Assembly: GCF_000372465.1 (NCBI RefSeq)
Contig: NZ_AQUZ01000054.1
Span: 1 to 61,181 of the forward strand
Source of the DNA: Kribbella catacumbae DSM 19601
Lineage (GTDB): Bacteria; Actinomycetota; Actinomycetes; Propionibacteriales; Kribbellaceae
Reading direction: 5' to 3'
Length of the DNA: 61,181 nucleotides
Each line of letters starts with the position of its first letter. Position 1 is the stretch's first letter. The notes under the pieces are model-generated. The model did no database searches, had not been told where the DNA came from, and saw nothing but the letters and a program-made list of their open reading frames with translations. Made by a program: the position numbers and the translations under genes. Shown piece by piece: positions 45,121 through 52,883 of this stretch.

Positions 45121-45959
45121 GAAGCCGCACGCTTGCCCTGATAGTCGCCGTGGTCGCCGGGATCGCTACCACCGGCCCGGCCGTCGCAGACCGTTCTGTC
45201 CAACGAGGTCTGACCCTGTCCGCCGACGTCGCCCAAGTCGCCGTCACTCCGGTGCCATGCGCCAAGCAGGGCTTCGAGCTCCGCTTCGGCAACACCGGAA
45301 AAACCGCCGTGTACGCCGATGCGTTCCTCGAGGCGGCGACCCCGCTGACACTGTCGCGCAGCCTGGTGTCGAGCTACCTGCCACCCGGCTACACGCTCAA
45401 GGTCCGGATCGACGTCAACGCTCCTCGCGGGACTGCGCCGGGCAAGTACGCGATTTCCATCAAGGCAGGGGACCAGAAACTCACTCTGCCCGTCGAGGTC
45501 GGCGAGGCGCCGGTCGACACCACCGGCAACCTCGCCCGCTTCGTCCCCGTGACCGCATCCACTGAGCACCTGCCCAACTACCCGGCCTGCGGCGCGGTCG
45601 ACGGCGACCGCGACTCAGAGCACTGGGGCAAGACCACCGGCTGGAACGACTCCACCCGAGGCAACTTCCCGGACTGGCTACAAGTCACCTTCGACCAGCC
45701 CCAGACCGTCGGCCGCGTAGACCTCTACACCCTCAACTCCAAGCAGTACCCGGCAGCGAAGTACGGCCTGAAGGACTGGGATGTCGTCGCCCAGGTCAAT
45801 GGCAGCTGGCAGGCAGTCGCCCAGGTCCGCGGCAACATGTCCGGCCTGACCAGTTCGACGTTCACTCCGGTCACGGCCACCGCGGTCCGGATCCTCACCC
45901 TGGCCAGCAACGAAGGCCTGACGTATTCCCGTGTTGTAGAGCTGGAGGTCTACGGTTAG
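45117..45959 (+). CDS. Secreted discoidin (F5/8 type C)-domain protein
   Basis: A 280-aa exported protein from ATG 45117 with signal peptide LALIVAVVAGIATTGPAVA. Residues about 25-130 look like an Ig-like beta domain (GFELRFGNTGKTAVYADAFL, GTAPGKYAISIKAGDQKL). From about 140 a discoidin-like carbohydrate-binding fold follows (ACGAVDGDRDSEHWGKTTGW, WLQVTFDQPQTVGRVDLYT). It overlaps phoD by 4 nt, closing the operon. It probably binds surface or environmental polysaccharide. The palindromic element copy B begins 2 nt after its stop. Confidence 0.85.
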   Translation: MRSRTLALIVAVVAGIATTGPAVADRSVQRGLTLSADVAQVAVTPVPCAKQGFELRFGNTGKTAVYADAFLEAATPLTLSRSLVSSYLPPGYTLKVRIDVNAPRGTAPGKYAISIKAGDQKLTLPVEVGEAPVDTTGNLARFVPVTASTEHLPNYPACGAVDGDRDSEHWGKTTGWNDSTRGNFPDWLQVTFDQPQTVGRVDLYTLNSKQYPAAKYGLKDWDVVAQVNGSWQAVAQVRGNMSGLTSSTFTPVTATAVRILTLASNEGLTYSRVVELEVYG

Positions 45960-45961
45960 TG

Positions 45962-46065
45962 CCGGACCGCCCCCACTCACAAAGATCTGTTCTAGGGTCG
46001 TCGGCACGCTCAACGGAGTCGTCAGGCGGCCACCTGGAGCGGCTTTGTGAGTGGGGGAAGTCCGG
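45962..46065. repeat. Palindromic element, copy B
   Basis: Arms 45962-45984 and 46043-46065 (23 nt) pair at 21 of 23 positions around a 58-nt loop. The left arm contains GGACCGCCCCCACTCACAA. It begins 2 nt after the discoidin gene stop. The right arm and 21 nt of loop are inside the 3' end of the DUF559 gene (coding LPPLTK). The element is thus shared between an intergenic terminator position and coding DNA. Confidence 0.85.
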
Positions 46066-46898
46066 TCGCCCCGCCAACCACCCCGGCCACCCAGTCCTTG
46101 TCGTACATGACGTCCTCCCAACTGAACCGAAGCAGAGTCCAGCCGCGGATGCTGAGGTTCACGTGCCGGCGGCAGTCCTTGACGAGCGCCTGCCGGGTGC
46201 CGTGAAACTCGAACCCCTCGGCCTCGAGAGCGAGCCTTAGCCTCGGATGACCGAGGTCGAGGCGCGCTGAGAAGTCACCGTCACGGACGGCGTACTGAGG
46301 TTCGAATCCTTCGATGCCGGCCTCGATCAGAATCGCTCGCAGGGCTGACTCCAGCACCGACTCGGCCCGCCGGTCGGCCAGCGCCACCACTTCCCGGATC
46401 CGCCGCCGATGCGCCCCGCGCAATGCTGCCGCGGCGGCGAACAAGTCGTCGGCGTCGACGATGTCCTGGCGCAGGGCGGAATCGGCGACCGCGAGAGCCT
46501 CTGCCAGGGGCAGGCTCCTGATGCAGTCGAGAACGGTGTGGGTGGGAGTGGTGACGTCGTCAATGGACGGCGCGGCCGACCAATGCAGCAAACACTTCTG
46601 CCCGGTCGCCAACCGGACCTGCCCGCGCGGCACCGTGACATGAGGCAGCGTTGGTGGAGTGATCATCTGCATCCCCCAGTGCTGTGCGGCGCTGAGGTGA
46701 GAAACGACCCCGCGCTGGCTCCGAGCCGCGGTCAACGCAGCCGGAGCCTCCGGGACCGCATAGACCCCCTTCGCCACCCGACGGATCTGGCCGGCCTGCA
46801 GCGCGTTCCGGATACTGCGCGCGGACACGGCAGCTCGCAGGTCCGCAAAGGCCCGCACTCCCGCCTCGCTGCGACAGCACCTCCACAACATCAGCCAT
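46022..46898 (-). CDS. DUF559 (Vsr-like) nuclease-domain protein with AbiEi-like N-terminus; probable frameshift
   Basis: The main frame (46891 to 46022, 289 aa) has an AbiEi-type winged helix (SARSIRNALQAGQIRRVAKG, VYAVPEAP), a middle helical part (GVVSHLSAAQHWGMQMITPP) and a C-terminal DUF559 domain of the Vsr/PD-(D/E)xK superfamily (ARLDLGHPRLRLALEAEGFE, CRRHVNLSIRGWTLLRFSWE). ATG 46898 in another frame gives MADVVEVLSQRGG, which looks like the true start; a one-base change near 46855-46862 joins it to VRAFADLRAAVSARS. The gene may be inactive or start at 46891. Its C-terminus is encoded by palindromic element B, and element C lies 51 nt upstream. Such genes are multicopy in actinobacteria, with no established role. 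Confidence 0.8.
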
Positions 46899-46949
46899 CA
46901 CACCAGGGTGCAGGAAACCGGCGCTGCGCGTCGGTGGTTGTCCACAGCC

Positions 46950-47053
46950 CCGGACCGCCCACACTCACAAAGCTCCGCGAAGGGCCACCTTCGCGGTCGT
47001 CCTGAGCGGCGGCGTCCTCCAGCGAACGACCTTTGTGAGTGTTGGCGGTCCGG
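46950..47053. repeat. Palindromic element, copy C
   Basis: Arms 46950-46972 and 47031-47053 (23 nt) pair at 22 of 23 positions around a 58-nt loop. The left arm contains GGACCGCCCACACTCACAA. The loop holds its own hairpin (CCGCGAAGG at 46975-46983 with CCTTCGCGG at 46989-46997). It ends 5 nt before the GH43 stop codon and lies upstream of the DUF559 gene. Confidence 0.85.
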
Positions 47054-47058
47054 GCTCT

Positions 47059-48501
47059 TCAGTACACCTCGATCCTGTCCAGGCTGATGACTGTGTTGGA
47101 GGATGACGGGTTCTTATCGCCTGTGACGCGTACCTTGAGGGTGTGGGGGCCGGCGGGCAGGGTCGGGCTGACGTAGACGAGCTGCTCGCCGACGCGGATT
47201 GAGCTGTAGTAGTCGATGCGTTGCTCGGCGCCGCCGTCGATGGAGATGCCGGCGATGCCGTTGCCTACGTCCACCACGCTGAGCAGCGCGACCTTGGTGC
47301 CGGTGAACCGGATCGTCGCCGAGGCGTTGACCTCGTTGCTCCAGTGGTCGTTGCTCCAGAAACACTGGTTCCCGCAACCGGAGCCGGACGACCAGTTGCC
47401 GGCGTACTGGATCTGGCTCTGGCCGGTGCCGACGTCGGTGTCGTTGATGACCGAGGTGGTGGCGCCGGGATCGCCCGAGGGCAGCGTCTGGGTGGCTCCA
47501 GCTGCGAGTGGGCTGCCGAGGTTCGGGGTGCCGTCGGCGTTCCAGCTGATCTTCTGGACCCGCGAGGTGCGGAAGCCGTAGGTGTAGGTGCTGGTGTTCT
47601 TGCCGTGGTACGCGATCCAGTCCTGGGTGCCGTCGGGGGACTGGAAGAACGAGTGATGCCCTGGTCCCCAGACCCCGGCCGCGTTGTTGCGGGAGAAGAT
47701 CGGGCCCGCGTGCTGGACCCAGTTCGACGCGACCATCGGGTCAGCGCCGTTCGCGATGCTCTTCATCCACAGCTGGTAGTCCGGCTTCCCGGTGTCGCAG
47801 GTGGAGTAGGTGAGGAACGTCCGCCCGTTGCGATACAACGGCGTCGGACCCTCCCGTACTTCGGTGCAACCCCCGCTGGCGGGGATCGCGACCCGGGAGC
47901 CGGTCGCCGTCCACGGATTGCTCATCCGCACGATGTAGAGCTGCGCCGGTCCACCCTGACCACGACCGGGACCGGTCCAGACGAAGTACTGCTGACCGTT
48001 GTGCGTGATCGGTTCGCCGTCGATGGCGTACTGGCCGAAGTCCGCGATCTTCGCCTTGAAGCTGTACGGCCCGGTCGGGTCGTCGCCGGCTGACTCCAGG
48101 ACGTACATCCGGTGGTTCGCGTCCACTCCGTCGGAAGCGGTGTAGTAGATGTACCAGCGGTTGCCGACGTGCCGGAACGCCGGCGCCCACATCTGGGTGT
48201 TCCGGCTCGGGTCGGAGTCCCGCCAGACCACCTTCTCCGGAGCGACCAGTAGCGTCGCCAAGCTCGGTGACGACCAGATGCCGATGTGGTCGCCGGTCGT
48301 GGTCGCCACGTGGTACCGGCCGCCGTAGTAGAACAGCGACGGATCGGCACCCGGGTTGACCGGGTTGCGGAAGGTCTGAGCGAGCACCGCGTTCTCCACG
48401 GGTTTCTCCATCGCCGGCGCGGGGGCGGCCGGCAGTCCAGTCATCAGCACGGCGGCGGCCAGGGCGGCCAGCGTGAGCACAGCGGGGCGGGTGAACTTCA
48501 T
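47059..48501 (-). CDS. Secreted GH43-type glycoside hydrolase with C-terminal binding domain
   Basis: A 480-aa exported enzyme (signal peptide VLTLAALAAAVLMTGLPAAP). The five-bladed propeller of GH43 starts at FRNPVNPGADPSLFYYGGRY, with the catalytic base Asp. FGQYAIDGEPITHNGQQYFV holds the pKa-modulating Asp, and GGCTEVREGPTPLYRNGRTF the acid Glu. From about residue 350 a beta-sandwich (WSSGSGCGNQCFWSNDHWSN to SSNTVISLDRIEV) looks like a carbohydrate-binding module. It probably cleaves arabinose or xylose side chains of plant polysaccharide. Element copy C lies just after its stop. Confidence 0.9.
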   Translation of the reverse strand: MKFTRPAVLTLAALAAAVLMTGLPAAPAPAMEKPVENAVLAQTFRNPVNPGADPSLFYYGGRYHVATTTGDHIGIWSSPSLATLLVAPEKVVWRDSDPSRNTQMWAPAFRHVGNRWYIYYTASDGVDANHRMYVLESAGDDPTGPYSFKAKIADFGQYAIDGEPITHNGQQYFVWTGPGRGQGGPAQLYIVRMSNPWTATGSRVAIPASGGCTEVREGPTPLYRNGRTFLTYSTCDTGKPDYQLWMKSIANGADPMVASNWVQHAGPIFSRNNAAGVWGPGHHSFFQSPDGTQDWIAYHGKNTSTYTYGFRTSRVQKISWNADGTPNLGSPLAAGATQTLPSGDPGATTSVINDTDVGTGQSQIQYAGNWSSGSGCGNQCFWSNDHWSNEVNASATIRFTGTKVALLSVVDVGNGIAGISIDGGAEQRIDYYSSIRVGEQLVYVSPTLPAGPHTLKVRVTGDKNPSSSNTVISLDRIEVY

Positions 48502-48587
48502 GTGCCGTTTTACAACGATAGAACACCCGCCGTAAACAGTTCACACCATGATCAAATGGTTCGCCAGGTTCCGGCCGGCAGGGAACC

Positions 48588-48854
48588 ATGGTGGATATGG
48601 GGGACGTCCTAGACCGCATGAAGCTCAAGGTTCGCGTGGTGCACTACTACTGCCGCGGCGGCATGGACTGCTGGTACGCCGACATCGACGATGCCGACGA
48701 CCGCCAGCCCGACGACCCGTTCTGGTACGTCGACGGCTGCCGCACGCAGACCGAGGCACTGTCCGCCGCCTGCACCCAGCTGGCCGCCCTCGACCAGGCG
48801 ATCGCGGCCGGCGTCTACCCGACCCGCTTGAGCGAAAGCGGTTTGGCCGCCTGA
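48588..48854 (+). CDS. Small protein of unknown function
   Basis: An 88-aa acidic protein: LKVRVVHYYCRGGMDCWYAD, IDDADDRQPDDPFWYVDGCR, TQTEALSAACTQLAALDQAI. Two Cys and several Tyr/Trp stand out. There is no membrane segment. ATG 48588 is used; ATG 48597 is possible. It overlaps the convergent gene at 48815 by 40 nt. Family not recognised. Confidence 0.6.
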   Translation: MVDMGDVLDRMKLKVRVVHYYCRGGMDCWYADIDDADDRQPDDPFWYVDGCRTQTEALSAACTQLAALDQAIAAGVYPTRLSESGLAA

Positions 48855-49525
48855 GCGTTGCCCGCCGAGATGTTGCTCAGCCGGAATTTGTTGCTCAAGG
48901 CAAGCAATGTCTCGGTCAGCAGCCCGGCGCGAGGCGCGACCAGGTCGTGCTCGAGCAGCTGGGTGTCGCCGGTCAGCTCGTACTCGCGGGCGCTGTCGGC
49001 GACCAGGTTCAGCAGTTCGGTATTGCTCCGCAGCGTCAGCCGTTGCAAGGCGATCCGGTACGCCGCGACGCCGTCCTGCCGCCGCTTCAGCCGTTCGCCC
49101 AGGACGAGCTCCGACCATGCCTCCGCGAGTTGGACGGACAGCCCGGTCAGCCACGGCTGGACCGCGACGCCGACGCGTTCCCGGTAGTCGTCGACCCAGG
49201 GTGAGCTGCCCCCGGATCCTGGGCTGACGGTGAAGGTGGCCGGCGTCGTGCCGTCCGCGACGATCGCGCGCACCAGCGCCACGTTGTCCCGGACGGTGGC
49301 GAACCTCGGCGATCCGCCGAACAGGTCGATCTCGTACTCGACCAGGATCCCGATCCGTCGCAGGGTCTGGACCGCGACCAGCAGTTCGTGCAGTTTGGCC
49401 GGATCGCCGGCGATGCCGGTCAGGTCCAGCCGGACGCGATAAAGCCCGCGCGCGCTCAATCCCTGGAAGTCCCCCGTCGCGATCTCCCGCGGCGTACAGG
49501 ACGTGCTCCACAGATCAGAATCCAT
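48815..49525 (-). CDS. Protein of unknown function
   Basis: A 236-aa soluble protein from ATG 49525 (MDSDLWSTSCTPREIATGDF). Visible stretches are LYRVRLDLTGIAGDPAKLHE, LLVAVQTLRRIGILVEYEID, WSELVLGERLKRRQDGVAAY and a helical C-terminus. No catalytic motif or membrane segment is recognised. The upstream 216 nt to the next plus-strand gene contain no other gene. Confidence 0.65.
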   Translation of the reverse strand: MDSDLWSTSCTPREIATGDFQGLSARGLYRVRLDLTGIAGDPAKLHELLVAVQTLRRIGILVEYEIDLFGGSPRFATVRDNVALVRAIVADGTTPATFTVSPGSGGSSPWVDDYRERVGVAVQPWLTGLSVQLAEAWSELVLGERLKRRQDGVAAYRIALQRLTLRSNTELLNLVADSAREYELTGDTQLLEHDLVAPRAGLLTETLLALSNKFRLSNISAGNAQAAKPLSLKRVG

Positions 49526-49741
49526 GGTCCCCCCACGATGCCGATCGATTGAGTTCACCGTCTGCCCGTGAGCCGCAGATGTCAAGGGTCACAGCCGTAG
49601 CCAGAGTAGCGCTCGAGCCAATAATCTTTACCAAGATTTAGGCGTGACGTTCGATCCAGCCGGTCGTTGACCTGTCAGACAACTGCTGATCATCATCGGA
49701 TCTCCTGGGGATGTCACCGAATCTCTGGGGAAAGGCCACCC

Positions 49742-49975
49742 GTGCATCGATTCAACTCACCGCCCAGCTGGCCCGAGCCGCCGACCGCCGCCTGGCGGCC
49801 GCCGCTCGGCTGGGAGCCCGACCCCGAGTGGCCGGATGCTCCCGCGGGCTGGGGATTCTGGCTCAACCGGCACGGCCGCAAGGCCAGTGGCCCGATCGGC
49901 GCGTACGGCGCCGTCGACGCCGGCCGGCTCGAACTCGCGACCGCGGATCGGTCGCTCCTGCTGATGCACGGCTGA
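49742..49975 (+). CDS. Small Pro/Trp-rich protein
   Basis: GTG 49742, after a GGGGAAAGG site, gives 77 residues: HRFNSPPSWPEPPTAAWRPP, LGWEPDPEWPDAPAGWGFWL, then a short soluble tail ending RSLLLMHG. The PSWP/EPDPEWP motifs are typical of short actinobacterial proteins that often carry a membrane domain, which is missing here. It could be a fragment or a peptide of its own. Confidence 0.5.
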   Translation: MHRFNSPPSWPEPPTAAWRPPLGWEPDPEWPDAPAGWGFWLNRHGRKASGPIGAYGAVDAGRLELATADRSLLLMHG

Positions 49976-49993
49976 GCTGCTCTTATCGCGAAC

Positions 49994-50024
49994 TGATGTT
50001 ATGTTACCAACGTAACTAACATCA
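49994..50024. promoter_or_regulatory. Operator-like inverted repeat before the FGGY operon
   Basis: TGATGTTA...GTTAC and GTAAC.TAACATCA form 13-bp inverted arms with a one-base bulge and a short CAAC-like centre. It lies 27 nt upstream of GTG 50052. The DeoR-family repressor encoded third in the operon is the obvious candidate ligand. Confidence 0.75.
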
Positions 50025-50051
50025 GCTTTGTCGCGGAGGGGAGTGCGGTCT

Positions 50052-51440
50052 GTGCGTCCTCCTGCGTGGATTGGTGTGGACCTTGGGACGCAGAGCGTTC
50101 GGTCCGTTCTGGTCGATGCCAGCGGTACCGTCCTCGCCCGCGCCTCCCGCCCGCTGACCAGCCGCCGCGACGGCGCCCGCCACGAGCAGAACCCGCGCGA
50201 CTGGCTCGCCGCGGTCGACGCCACTCTCGCCGAGGTCGCGACGCCCGCAGTACAGGGTGTCGCCATCTGCTCCACCTCCGGAACGGTCCTGCTCACCGAT
50301 GACTCGGGTGCGCCGACCACTCCGGCACTCATGTACGACGATGCGCGGGCCGCCTCGTATCTCGATCGCATCGTGAAGGCCGACCCCGATCGCTGGTCCA
50401 CCGCGATGCAGCCGACCTGGGCGCTGCCCAAGATCCTCTGGCTTCTCGAGCAGCACGCCGGCCGCATCGCCCACAGCGCGGATGTCGTCGCGGCCCACCT
50501 GATCGGCGGGCCGGTCGCCACGGACACGAGTCACGCGCTCAAAACCGGCTACGACCTGATCGCCGACAGTTGGCCGGTGGACGCCTTCGACAGCCTCGGT
50601 ATCCCGGCCGAGATCCTGCCCGAGGTCGTCCGCCCGGGAGCCGAGCTCGGCCGCGTCTACACGGCAAAAGCGCAGGTCACGGGGGTCCCCGCCGGTACGC
50701 CGGTCTACGCCGGCATGACCGACGGATGCGCCGCCCAGATCGCCGCGGGCGCGCTCGCTCCGGGCGCCTGGAACTCGGTCCTCGGCACCACTCTCGTCCT
50801 CAAAGGTGTCAGCAAGGACCTGCTGACCGACCCGACCGGAGCCGTCTACAGTCATCGCCATCCCGACGGCGGCTGGCTCCCCGGCGGCGCCTCCAACACC
50901 GGCGCCGGAGCGCTCACCGCGATGCTGCCCGGCGCTGACCTCGACGCTCTCGACCAGGCTGCTCGTGAGCTGGGTGCGATCGATGCGGTCATCTACCCGA
51001 TCACCGGCCGAGGCGAGCGCTTCCCCTTCGTCGCGCCGACAGCCGAGCGGTTCGAGCTGGGCGACCTCCCTGACGACCTGCACCGGTACTGCGCGGTCCT
51101 GCAGGGCGTCGCCTTCATCGAGAAGCTCGCGTTCGAGCACCTGGAACACCTCGGTGCCGATCCGGTCCGATCCGTCTCGCTCACCGGGGGAGCGGTCCGG
51201 AGTGGCTACTGGAACCAGTTGCGCGCCGATTTCCTCGGCGTACCGGTCGAGCTCCCGGCCGCCGCGGACCCGGCGTACGGGATGGCTGTGCTCGCGGCCT
51301 CCGCCGGTGGGTCTGTGACCGAGACGGCCGCGCGGATGGTCCGCGTCGACCGCGTCCTCGAACCGCGACCGCAGGAACGACTGACCACCCTGTACGGCGA
51401 ATTCGTGGCGGAGCTGGATCGGCGGGGGTATCGCGGATGA
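50052..51440 (+). CDS. FGGY-family carbohydrate kinase
   Basis: A 462-aa sugar kinase from GTG 50052, 8 nt after GGAGGGGAG. The N-domain has WIGVDLGTQSVRSVLVDASG (phosphate 1) and the C-domain GMTDGCAAQIAAGAL and VSLTGGAVRSGYWNQLRADF (adenosine). The substrate may be a pentulose, polyol or similar; the sequence does not decide. The operon starts here under a 31-bp dyad. The stop overlaps the histidine phosphatase gene by 4 nt. Confidence 0.88.
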   Translation: MRPPAWIGVDLGTQSVRSVLVDASGTVLARASRPLTSRRDGARHEQNPRDWLAAVDATLAEVATPAVQGVAICSTSGTVLLTDDSGAPTTPALMYDDARAASYLDRIVKADPDRWSTAMQPTWALPKILWLLEQHAGRIAHSADVVAAHLIGGPVATDTSHALKTGYDLIADSWPVDAFDSLGIPAEILPEVVRPGAELGRVYTAKAQVTGVPAGTPVYAGMTDGCAAQIAAGALAPGAWNSVLGTTLVLKGVSKDLLTDPTGAVYSHRHPDGGWLPGGASNTGAGALTAMLPGADLDALDQAARELGAIDAVIYPITGRGERFPFVAPTAERFELGDLPDDLHRYCAVLQGVAFIEKLAFEHLEHLGADPVRSVSLTGGAVRSGYWNQLRADFLGVPVELPAAADPAYGMAVLAASAGGSVTETAARMVRVDRVLEPRPQERLTTLYGEFVAELDRRGYRG

Positions 51441-52054
51441 AGACGATCGTCGTACTCGCTCGGCACGGGCGGACCGAATGGCACCATGGCAACCGGTACA
51501 CGGGGTCGACGGATCTGCCGATCGACGGGGTCGGCACGGTCCAGGCGCAGTACCTGAAGGAGTGGGCCGAGGACTTCGCTCCCGACGCGCTCTGGTCGTC
51601 GCCGATGCTGCGGGCGCGGCAGACCATCACGCCGACGGCTCAGGCGCTCGCCCTCACTCCGGTGCTGGACGACCGGCTGCGCGAGGTCGACTTCGGGTCG
51701 GCCGAAGGGCTCAGCCTCAGCGAGCTGCCGCCGGACGTCGCCAAGGCGTTCGAGCTCGATCCGGTCGGCCGGCACTTCCCGGGCGGCGAGGATCCGGCTG
51801 CCGCGGCGGATCGCGTCGAGGAGGCGTTCCACCAGATCGGTCGCGAGCACCAAGGCCGGAAGGTACTGGTGGTCGCGCACAACACGCTGATCCGGCTGCT
51901 CGTCTGCCGGGTGCTCGGGCTGGAGCTGAAGGAGTACCGCAGACTTCTTCCGGCCCTCGGTCCCGCGGCGCTGGTGCGGTTGCGCTGGCAGGACGGCACA
52001 GTGGGCCTCGAGGCGTTCAACACCCCAGCTGTGCGAATGGAGATCCCGCGATGA
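51437..52054 (+). CDS. Histidine phosphatase-family enzyme
   Basis: A 205-aa phosphoglycerate mutase-like phosphatase. The catalytic RHG motif is VLARHGRTEWHHGNRYTGST, with Arg in LWSSPMLRARQTITPTA, Glu in REVDFGSAEG and the second His in VLVVAHNTLIRLLV. It is probably a small-molecule phosphatase acting on an intermediate of the surrounding kinase pathway. It overlaps the kinase before it and the DeoR gene after it. Confidence 0.9.
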   Translation: MKTIVVLARHGRTEWHHGNRYTGSTDLPIDGVGTVQAQYLKEWAEDFAPDALWSSPMLRARQTITPTAQALALTPVLDDRLREVDFGSAEGLSLSELPPDVAKAFELDPVGRHFPGGEDPAAAADRVEEAFHQIGREHQGRKVLVVAHNTLIRLLVCRVLGLELKEYRRLLPALGPAALVRLRWQDGTVGLEAFNTPAVRMEIPR

Positions 52055-52848
52055 GTTCTGACACGGTCGACACCTCTGAGCTGAGCCGGCCCGCCCGGCG
52101 CCAGGCCGAGATCGCCGCGTACGTCGTCGAGCACGGCTCGGTCTCGGCGAACGACCTGGTCGAGGCGTTCGGGGTCAGCGTGATGACGGTGCACCGCGAC
52201 CTCGACGAGCTGGAGCGCCAGGGCGTCGTCCGCAAGTACCGCGGCGGCGTGACGGCCCAGCCGACGAGCGTGTTCGAGAGCAACGTCGCGTACCGGCTGA
52301 ACACCGCGCAGGCGGAGAAGGCCGCGCTGGCCCGGCATGCCCGCGCGATGATCGAGCCCGGGATGTCGGTGATGCTCGACGACTCGACCAGCGCACTCGC
52401 CCTGGTCGAGCTGTTCGAGGACATCACTCCATTGACTGTGGCAACGAATTTCCTGCCGGCCATCACCCGGCTGACCGAACTGCGCGACGTCACCCTGCTG
52501 GCGCTGGGCGGCATCTACTCGCCGACGCACGACTCGTTCGGCGGCATGCCGTGCGCGCAGGCGGTTGAGGCGCTGCACACCGACCTGCTGTTCTGCAGCG
52601 TGTCCGCGGTCTCGGCGACGCATGCCTTCCATCAGGAAGAGGAGATCGTGCTGGTCAAGCAGGCCATGCTGCGCTCGGCGCGCACGAAGGTGCTGCTCGT
52701 CGACCACGGCAAGCTGCAGCGGACCGCGCTGCACCGGTTGGCGCCACTGGCCGACTTCGACGTCGTCGTGGTGGACGAGAAGACGCCCGCCGACCTGATC
52801 AAGGCACTTCGCGACCACGGCACCACGGTGGAGGTCGCGCCGCTGTAG
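52051..52848 (+). CDS. DeoR-family transcriptional regulator
   Basis: A 265-aa sugar-catabolism repressor. The N-terminal HTH (RQAEIAAYVVEHGSVSANDL, VMTVHRDLDELERQGVVRKY) is followed by the sugar-phosphate-binding DeoR C domain (MLDDSTSALALVELFEDITP, TVATNFLPAI, SVSAVSATHAF). ATG 52051 overlaps the phosphatase stop. It likely senses a phosphorylated intermediate made by one of the two kinases and binds the dyad at 49994. Confidence 0.92.
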   Translation: MSSDTVDTSELSRPARRQAEIAAYVVEHGSVSANDLVEAFGVSVMTVHRDLDELERQGVVRKYRGGVTAQPTSVFESNVAYRLNTAQAEKAALARHARAMIEPGMSVMLDDSTSALALVELFEDITPLTVATNFLPAITRLTELRDVTLLALGGIYSPTHDSFGGMPCAQAVEALHTDLLFCSVSAVSATHAFHQEEEIVLVKQAMLRSARTKVLLVDHGKLQRTALHRLAPLADFDVVVVDEKTPADLIKALRDHGTTVEVAPL

Positions 52849-52883
52849 TTCTGCCGGCCTGGCTTCAGTGAGGGGAGTCTCGG

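Noticed and set aside
46299..46309. GGTTCGAATCC, resembling a tRNA T-arm
   Set aside because: It lies within the DUF559 coding sequence and no cloverleaf or acceptor stem can be built around it.
45962..47053. Composite insertion sequence with target-site duplications
   Set aside because: I could not find matching direct repeats outside the elements, and there is no DDE transposase gene.
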